From Candidatus Aminicenantota bacterium (lineage in GTDB: Bacteria > Acidobacteriota > Aminicenantia > Aminicenantales > Aminicenantaceae), in NCBI GenBank assembly GCA_016926925.1, contig JAFGNQ010000248.1:1-10014 (forward strand): 10,014 bases of DNA, in the 5' to 3' direction. Below the pieces are notes generated by a model. The model searched no databases, had not been told where the DNA came from, and worked only from the letters and a program-made list of their open reading frames with translations. Positions 5,539 through 10,014 of this stretch are shown here, in pieces (position 1 is the stretch's first letter; every line of letters starts with the position of its first letter). Made by a program: the position numbers and the translations under genes.

Positions 5539-6219
5539 TTAATGTTTTTCCTCCGCCTGGGATTTGCGGAAATAGAGGGGCTTCACTTCTTTAAAATCCA
5601 ACCCCCGCCCTTCCTTCAAAATGCGGTATCCCAGTAAGCCTACCTCGAAAGCCAGGAAAAGCGAACGTGTCGAGAACCTCGCCTTGTCTTTGAGATAGTC
5701 GAAGATTTTATCCTTGAACGCGTCCGTTCCGCTGCCGATGAAGGAGATGATCCGGTGCGTCGGGAGCAGAGACAAAAGTCGATCGGGCGTGTAAGCTCCC
5801 TGTGGAACAATTTCTATGAGTTCATTCTTTCGCCGCTCAAACAGAGCCGCATAGAGCTCACCCTTACGCGCGTCGAGCAATGGGCAAATGAGTCGACTCT
5901 GATAGTGCATCAGCTTTAGAGCCAAAGCTTCGAGTGTCGAAACAGGGGCGATGGGCTTGCCCGATGCAAAAGCGAAAGATTTCATCAGACTCAATCCGAT
6001 ACGGATACCCGTGAAAGAACCGGGGCCTATCGCTACGGCGAAGGCACCCACATCGGAGATCGATACTCCTTGTGACTTCAAGATGAAATCGACTGCGGGG
6101 AGCAATCTCTCGGAATGAGCTAAACGGGATTCGCTGTTCCACTCCGTTAAAAGCCGGGTCCCCTGCATTAGAGCGACCGATCCGCAAGGTGTGGTCGTGT
6201 CTATCGAAAGAATGTGCAT
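5539..6219 (-). CDS. tsaB: tRNA threonylcarbamoyladenosine biosynthesis protein TsaB
   Basis: TsaB is the non-catalytic partner of TsaD and TsaE in making the N6-threonylcarbamoyl-adenosine at position 37 of ANN-decoding tRNAs. The 226-residue length is normal. It begins with the ASKHA-fold strand ILSIDTT, then LAHSERLLP (33-41), the signature GPGSFTGIRIG (65-75) and PLLDARKGELYAALF (113-127), all characteristic of TsaB and not of TsaD, whose metal-binding histidines are missing as expected. The ATG lies five bases after the end of the LeuD-like gene, with GGTGAG just upstream, so it is the next cistron of the same transcript. rimI follows it. Confidence 0.95.
   Translation of the reverse strand: MHILSIDTTTPCGSVALMQGTRLLTEWNSESRLAHSERLLPAVDFILKSQGVSISDVGAFAVAIGPGSFTGIRIGLSLMKSFAFASGKPIAPVSTLEALALKLMHYQSRLICPLLDARKGELYAALFERRKNELIEIVPQGAYTPDRLLSLLPTHRIISFIGSGTDAFKDKIFDYLKDKARFSTRSLFLAFEVGLLGYRILKEGRGLDFKEVKPLYFRKSQAEEKH
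5541..5554 (-). promoter_or_regulatory. Shine-Dalgarno plus ATT codon, probable true start of rimI
   Basis: On the minus strand GGAGG (5554-5550), six bases AAAAAC, then ATT (5543-5541) stand inside and across the end of tsaB, with ATT overlapping the tsaB TAA stop by one base. No ATG, GTG or TTG occurs in the rimI frame between its upstream in-frame stop and the ATG at 5498. That ATG has its GAGGAG almost abutting it, which is poor spacing. ATT starts are rare but known, for example in infC. Confidence 0.45.
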
Positions 6220-6223
6220 GATC

Positions 6224-6772
6224 TCACCGGCCGCTGCTCATTTTTTTTGCATAACCGAACAATCCTCCCGCCGAAAAGATATCTTGTTGCACCGAACTCA
6301 TCGGCTCCAAACGGAAAATATGATTTTTTGTGATGTTGCGCCCCTCACCGCTCAGGATATCGACCTGCATTTCATCACCCGTTTCCAGCTTTCTATCAGC
6401 CGTGAGTGTGTTGATATTTCCGCTTCGCAGAACGGGAAAACCGGAATTGACGGCATTCCTGAAATAGATAGCCCCGAACGAAGGCGCACAAATCAGGCTG
6501 ATTCCGAGAGAGATGAAACAGTCAACGGCCTGCTGCCTCGAGGATCCTGCTCCAAAGTTGCGGCCGGCGACAACGATATCGCCGGGTCCTGCCATTTCTG
6601 CAAAATCCTTCCACCCCTCCAGATTTCCGAAGGTGTATTGTCCCATTTGAGAGAGTTCCGTGATATGCAAAAACGCATTGTGGTAGATTTGATCCGTGTC
6701 GATGTCTTCGATGAGCCTTCCGTTCTTATCGGTCAGAATCCAAACCTTCCCGCAAATATGGAATTTTTCCAT
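6224..6772 (-). CDS. LeuD-like dehydratase small subunit 1 (aconitase superfamily)
   Basis: This is the swivel-domain subunit (182 residues) of a two-part hydro-lyase of the isopropylmalate/homoaconitate dehydratase family. It holds the IDTDQI segment (24-29), GRNFGAGSSRQQA (70-82) with the conserved Ser-Ser-Arg, and FRNAVNSGFPVL (104-115). It differs from usual LeuD proteins: the N-terminus carries a longer WILTDKNGRLIE lead-in, and the substrate-specificity loop reads YHNAFLHIT (30-38) where relatives have a P-x-x-Y-L motif. GSSRQQ replaces the common GSSREH/GSSREQ. I start at ATG 6772, which follows GGAGG; the longer frame to 6826 lies wholly within the large-subunit gene. The start is three bases past the large-subunit stop, so the two subunits are made together. 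The substrate is unresolved. Confidence 0.85.
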   Translation of the reverse strand: MEKFHICGKVWILTDKNGRLIEDIDTDQIYHNAFLHITELSQMGQYTFGNLEGWKDFAEMAGPGDIVVAGRNFGAGSSRQQAVDCFISLGISLICAPSFGAIYFRNAVNSGFPVLRSGNINTLTADRKLETGDEMQVDILSGEGRNITKNHIFRLEPMSSVQQDIFSAGGLFGYAKKMSSGR

Positions 6773-6773
6773 G

Positions 6774-8024
6774 TCACAAATCCTCCGGACTAACAATGCG
6801 GCCTGCGATACATGAAGCAGCGACAACAGCCGGGCTTGCCAAATAGGTCATGCCTTTCCCTTGTTTTCCGGAAAAATTTCTGTTGCCTGTGCTGATTTGA
6901 ACCTCTCCCTTGCCCGTCAACCCCATATGGCCTTCCGCACATCCCCCGCAACCGGGATTGCTGATGATGGCACCACTTCCAAAAAGGATATCCAGTATTC
7001 CTTCCTGGAGCATTTCTTGATAAACCAGCTTGGTGGCAGGGACGATTTTAAGCATCACACCATCCTTGATTTTTTTCCCTTGGCAGACTTTGGCCGCCTC
7101 CCTGAAATCCTCGATCCTCCCGTTCGTACATGATCCGATGAACCCGGAGTCGATCCGGATCTCCTTGAAGCCATGAATATCGTTGACGTTCGTAGGGGAG
7201 AACGGAGAAGCCACTTGCGGAGGCAGTTGGCTCACATCCAAACTCAGAGCATCCGCATAGACGGTCCCTGCCTCTCCTAACGACACCGCCCCTTGAACAC
7301 CGGAAAATTCCGCCAGCTCCTCAGAAAACGTGCCTTCATGTTCGGGAACAAAGCCGATAATCCCCGCCATTTCCGTTACCATGCTGCACAGAGTGATCCG
7401 GCCTGCCAGAGAAAGCGACCGGACTGCTTCTCCATAGAATTCAATGGACTTGAGAGCCCCTTTATCCGTTCCCAGTTTTTTAAGGATGTAGAGCGTGAGA
7501 TCCTTAGCCGATGTCGGCCAGGTATAGCGTCCGGTTACAGTCACCTTCAGAGTCTCCGGAACCTCGAACCAGGTCCGCCCTGTCTTGAAAGCGAAAGCGA
7601 TGTCGACATCACCCATACCCTGACCAAAGCATCCCACAGCACCCAGAATATTCATGTGGCTGTCTGTTCCCACGACAGTTCCACTGCTGACGGCCAGGCC
7701 CTCTTCCATCAGAACATGCGAGCCGATCCCGCGATCCACGTCGAACACCCTGATTCCATGTTTTCTGGCGAATTCCCGGCAGATCTGCTGGTTGTCCGCG
7801 TATTTGAGCATTGTCGCCGGAACACTCAAGTCAAAGGTGAAGAAGGTCTTTGACTTGTCAGATAAGGATTCGCCGGCGTACTCTCTTTCGAAGTTTTTCA
7901 CAACATTGGGTCCCCCGAAATCCCGGGCCGACATAATATCGAGATCCATCCACACGATTTTTCCGGGATGAACTTCATCTCGAGTGTGGGCCTGAATAAT
8001 TCTCTCAATGAACGTCTTACCCAT
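6774..8024 (-). CDS. LeuC-like dehydratase large subunit 1, divergent active site
   Basis: The 416-residue product is an aconitase-superfamily large subunit of the short archaeal LeuC/HacA type, carrying a 4Fe-4S cluster that isomerises hydroxy-acids by dehydration and rehydration. Cluster cysteines are Cys299 (GSCTNGR), Cys359 and Cys362 (NPGCGGC). GTDSH (119-123) is present. Several expected residues are changed. The Asp-His dyad of FDH-type motifs reads FDLSVPA (D65, L66). The GIxHxxxPE motif reads GIGSHVLMEE, with His one position late. The Thr after GTDSH is Met124, and the Arg of NRNFxGRxG is Lys387. Nothing else suggests decay: the frame is intact and the small subunit follows three bases after the stop. 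It may act on a non-standard substrate. Plain leucine-pathway function is possible but not supported by these residues. Confidence 0.88.
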   Translation of the reverse strand: MGKTFIERIIQAHTRDEVHPGKIVWMDLDIMSARDFGGPNVVKNFEREYAGESLSDKSKTFFTFDLSVPATMLKYADNQQICREFARKHGIRVFDVDRGIGSHVLMEEGLAVSSGTVVGTDSHMNILGAVGCFGQGMGDVDIAFAFKTGRTWFEVPETLKVTVTGRYTWPTSAKDLTLYILKKLGTDKGALKSIEFYGEAVRSLSLAGRITLCSMVTEMAGIIGFVPEHEGTFSEELAEFSGVQGAVSLGEAGTVYADALSLDVSQLPPQVASPFSPTNVNDIHGFKEIRIDSGFIGSCTNGRIEDFREAAKVCQGKKIKDGVMLKIVPATKLVYQEMLQEGILDILFGSGAIISNPGCGGCAEGHMGLTGKGEVQISTGNRNFSGKQGKGMTYLASPAVVAASCIAGRIVSPEDL

Positions 8025-8034
8025 CGATCCCTTT

Positions 8035-8066
8035 CTCCTTTTAACGGGAATACGCCCGTTTAAAAG
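8035..8066 (-). promoter_or_regulatory. Hairpin occluding the ribosome-binding site of LeuC-like 1
   Basis: On the minus strand CTTTTAAACGGG (8066-8055) pairs with CCCGTTAAAAG (8048-8038) around a six-base loop, giving 11 pairs with a single bulged A. The AAAAGGAG ribosome-binding site (8042-8035) has its first five bases inside the stem. No T-run follows, so it is not an intrinsic terminator. Confidence 0.5.
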
Positions 8067-8100
8067 CCTTTATCGCAGAATTCGGGTCTACAGCTTCCAT
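8041..8100 (-). CDS. Possible 19-residue leader peptide before LeuC-like 1
   Basis: An ATG preceded at five bases by GAGGGG opens a 19-codon frame (MEAVDPNSAIKAFKRAYSR) that ends 17 bases before the LeuC-like start. It has no run of leucine or other regulatory codons, so it is not a classical amino-acid attenuator peptide. Its last codons form one arm of a hairpin that holds part of the next gene's ribosome-binding site, so its translation could open that site. It may also be a chance frame in the 129-bp gap after the dehydrogenase gene. Confidence 0.4.
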   Translation of the reverse strand: MEAVDPNSAIKAFKRAYSR

Positions 8101-8153
8101 AATCACCCCTCAACCCGCTTTGATTCCAGCTGCCTCAGTTCCGAATGAGTAAA

Positions 8154-9269
8154 TTACAATTTTGCAGCTACAGCCCTGGCCATATCGAGAGTAGAAGAAG
8201 TCCCTCCCATATCATAGGTCCGAACCTTTCCTTCTTTGATCACTTCCGCAATGGCATCTTCAAGAGTCTTCGCCTTTTCTTTCTCATTCAGCCATTCCAT
8301 CATCATTTTGGTCGCCAACAGCATGGCTATGGGATTCACCTTATACATTCCCGAATATTTGGGAGCGGAGCCGTGTGTCGGCTCGAAAACCGCATAGCTG
8401 TCCCCGATGTTGCCCGAGCATGCAAAACCCAGGCCTCCAACCAGCTGCGCGGCCAGATCGGAAATAATATCACCGAACAAATTTTCGGCCACCAGGACAT
8501 CGTAATCCTGAGGGTTCTTCACAAGCCACATGGCCATAGCGTCTATATTGGTCTCCCAAAAAGGCATACCGGGAAATTCCTTGGCTGTGTTTCTGGCAAT
8601 ATCCAGGATGAATCCACCCGTCTCTCTTAAGACATTAGGTTTTTCGACGATCGTTACTGACCTTCGCTTGTTTTGTTGGGCATACTCGAACGCCCGCCGC
8701 ACTATCCGCTGGCATCCTTTTTTGGTCATAATCCGGGTAGAAAGTGCGATTTCATCGAGAGGGACGTGTTCGAACTTCTTCATTTTCGGATGCACCAGAA
8801 GCTCTCTCTTCAGATTCTCAGGGAGAGGGTGAAACTCTACCCCGGCATACATGCCCTCGGTGTTTTCTCGAAAAATCACCAAGTCGATGTCATCTCTGTA
8901 ATTGATGGGATTTCCGGGATAAGCCTTGCACGGCCGCAGATTCGTATAAAGGTCGAATTCCTGCCTCAAGCGAACGATCGGACTGAAATAAGAATATCCC
9001 TTATCACGAAGGGCGGGATTGATCTCTTTGAGGGCATCTTCCTTGGGTTTGGAGGTGATAGCCCCGAAGAGACAGACATCCGTCTCCTTGAGAAGCTTCA
9101 ATGTCCGGTCGGGAAGAGGATTCCCCTCTTGACACCAATATTCCCACCCGATTTCACCTTCGACGTAATCTGCATCCAACTCAATTTTTTCCAAAACGAT
9201 CATGGCCGCTTCGACCACATCCTTCCCAACACCATCTCCGGGAAGGACAGCGATTCTGTATTTCGGCAT
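8154..9269 (-). CDS. Isocitrate/isopropylmalate dehydrogenase family, isocitrate-dehydrogenase-like
   Basis: This 371-residue enzyme oxidatively decarboxylates a 2-hydroxy (R)-malate derivative using NAD(P). Conserved catalytic and metal residues are Arg102, Arg112, Arg134, Tyr141 (FRENTEGMYAGVEF), Lys210 (EKPNVL), Asp243, Asp267 and Asp271 (NLFGDIISD). By motif alignment with E. coli isocitrate dehydrogenase, Ser96 matches the substrate-binding Ser113, and the YAGVE segment matches IDH better than LeuB or homoisocitrate dehydrogenase. In the cofactor pocket Lys304, Tyr305, Val311 and Tyr352 match NADP determinants, while Gly356 replaces the expected Arg. The start at 9269 follows AAGGAG by six bases; a longer frame to 9296 would run into the LeuD-like gene. 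The gene lies between two dehydratase pairs. An isocitrate role is likely but unproven. Confidence 0.85.
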   Translation of the reverse strand: MPKYRIAVLPGDGVGKDVVEAAMIVLEKIELDADYVEGEIGWEYWCQEGNPLPDRTLKLLKETDVCLFGAITSKPKEDALKEINPALRDKGYSYFSPIVRLRQEFDLYTNLRPCKAYPGNPINYRDDIDLVIFRENTEGMYAGVEFHPLPENLKRELLVHPKMKKFEHVPLDEIALSTRIMTKKGCQRIVRRAFEYAQQNKRRSVTIVEKPNVLRETGGFILDIARNTAKEFPGMPFWETNIDAMAMWLVKNPQDYDVLVAENLFGDIISDLAAQLVGGLGFACSGNIGDSYAVFEPTHGSAPKYSGMYKVNPIAMLLATKMMMEWLNEKEKAKTLEDAIAEVIKEGKVRTYDMGGTSSTLDMARAVAAKL

Positions 9270-9292
9270 CACATTCTCCTTTCGCTGTGATA

Positions 9293-9808
9293 TCATTTTT
9301 TCGGAAGATTGGATATCCCATCCGCTTCCAGTTTTCTTTTCGTGTAGGGGATCAACCCCCCCGCATCCATTATCCCGACTACAGAGGTAGGGAGAGGAGG
9401 AAATTCAAAAACTCCATTTTCGGCGAAGATCTTTCCTTGGGAATAATCGACGGCAATCTTCTCGCCGTCTTGAATTTTATCAGGCACGTCCTTTGATTGG
9501 ATGACAAGCAAACCCTGGTTGATCGCATTCCTGAAGAAAATGCGTGCAAACGATTTGGCGATGACAGCTTGAACTCCGGCATACTTCAGACAAGTCGCCG
9601 CCTGCTCCCTGGAACTCCCGCAGCCGAAGTTTCGTCCGGCCACAATGACATCACCGGAACGCACGTTCTCGGCAAAACCGGGATCGAGATCCTCGAGTGC
9701 ATGGCTCGCCATTTCCTCGGGCTCAAAAATGGAATAAGTGTACTTCCCGGGAAAGATTACGTCGGTGTTGACGTTATCTCCGTATTTCCAGACACGACCT
9801 TTATTCAT
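9293..9808 (-). CDS. leuD: LeuD-like dehydratase small subunit 2
   Basis: The 171-residue product has the usual layout of archaeal-type LeuD/homoaconitase small subunits: [20 protein letters not shown] (4-23), [19 protein letters not shown] (52-70) with the Ser-Ser-Arg signature, [17 protein letters not shown] (84-100) and a C-terminal DAGGLIPY. The loop after the IFPGKY motif reads TYSIF; relatives carry diagnostic residues here, but these match neither pattern I know well, so isopropylmalate, homoaconitate or citrate as substrate stays open. Its ATG overlaps the stop of the large-subunit gene by four bases (ATGA), with GAGG eight bases upstream. It ends 23 bases before the dehydrogenase start. 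It is more canonical than the second small subunit in this window. Confidence 0.9.
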   Translation of the reverse strand: MNKGRVWKYGDNVNTDVIFPGKYTYSIFEPEEMASHALEDLDPGFAENVRSGDVIVAGRNFGCGSSREQAATCLKYAGVQAVIAKSFARIFFRNAINQGLLVIQSKDVPDKIQDGEKIAVDYSQGKIFAENGVFEFPPLPTSVVGIMDAGGLIPYTKRKLEADGISNLPKK

Positions 9809-10014
9809 GAGAATATCCTCGGATCCGTTATTTTTCCTTCGATGGCCGAGGCCGCAACCGTCTCGGGAGATGCCAGATATATTTCCGAATCACGGCTGCC
9901 CATACGGCCGCGGAAATTCCGGTTGGCAGTACTCAAGGCCACTTCCCCGGGAGCGAGTACGCCTTGATGCGCACCGAGACAGGGACCGCACCCGGGATTC
10001 AACACCAGACAGCC
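9805..10014 (-). CDS. leuC: LeuC-like dehydratase large subunit 2, C-terminal part
   Basis: Only the last 69 codons are in the window; the start lies beyond the right edge. The fragment has two of the three cluster cysteines in NPGCGPC, followed by the [20 protein letters not shown] block with both expected arginines and the ending [21 protein letters not shown], typical of aconitase-superfamily large subunits. Unlike the other large subunit in this window, the NRNFxGR arginine is retained, so this copy looks catalytically normal over the visible part. Its stop overlaps the start of its small subunit. Which hydroxy-acid it isomerises cannot be determined without the missing N-terminal part. 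Confidence 0.9.
   Translation of the reverse strand, partial: GCLVLNPGCGPCLGAHQGVLAPGEVALSTANRNFRGRMGSRDSEIYLASPETVAASAIEGKITDPRIFS

Noticed and set aside
6773..6826. Longer start for LeuD-like subunit 1 at 6826
   Set aside because: The extra 18 codons lie inside the large-subunit gene and resemble nothing in the family. The ATG at 6772 follows GGAGG and gives the normal N-terminus.
9270..9296. Longer start for the dehydrogenase at 9296
   Set aside because: The extra nine codons contain the AAGGAG ribosome-binding site of the ATG at 9269, which begins the family's usual MPKYRIAVLPGDG N-terminus.

Overview
The window looks like a chromosomal segment of a Gram-negative, probably anaerobic, bacterium. 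The Gram-negative reading rests on a predicted signal-peptide beta-barrel protein and an exported amidase-family protein. Short (about 416-residue) LeuC-type dehydratase subunits paired with separate LeuD subunits, beside an isocitrate-dehydrogenase-like enzyme, would fit a Desulfobacterota/Syntrophales-like anaerobe. That placement is inference only. I see no rRNA, tRNA, CRISPR array or transposase gene.

Left part (1-2540, minus strand). A three-gene unit encodes a GntR/YtrA-type repressor (GTG start), an ABC ATPase and the first 32 codons of its membrane permease. Upstream lies an outer-membrane beta-barrel protein, preceded by a possible 28-residue one-helix peptide. A near-consensus sigma70 promoter sits upstream of that peptide, and a perfect 12+12 bp palindrome covers its -10 box.

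Centre (2540-5070). An intergenic stretch rich in small dyads precedes a signal-peptide-bearing acetamidase/formamidase homologue. That gene overlaps truA (tRNA pseudouridine synthase) by four bases. Between the convergent truA and rimI genes lie about 450 bp with no credible protein gene but many nested helices. One is a long stem with a tandem G-A internal loop and a G-rich apical loop. This is my best candidate for an undescribed element, probably a plus-strand structured RNA or a remnant of a mobile element. Imperfect 11-bp direct repeats flank it.

Right part (5070-10014, minus strand). One apparent transcription unit reads: LeuC-like subunit 2 (partial), LeuD-like subunit 2, IDH-like beta-decarboxylating dehydrogenase, 19-residue leader ORF, LeuC-like subunit 1, LeuD-like subunit 1, tsaB, rimI. 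Two aconitase-superfamily dehydratases therefore flank an IDH-like dehydrogenase. Pair 2 looks canonical where it is visible. The large subunit of pair 1 keeps the three 4Fe-4S cysteines but lacks two of the three expected active-site histidines and replaces a substrate-binding arginine with lysine, so its substrate is uncertain. The 19-residue ORF overlaps a hairpin that occludes the ribosome-binding site of LeuC-1. The rimI frame has a well-placed Shine-Dalgarno before an ATT codon rather than before its first ATG.
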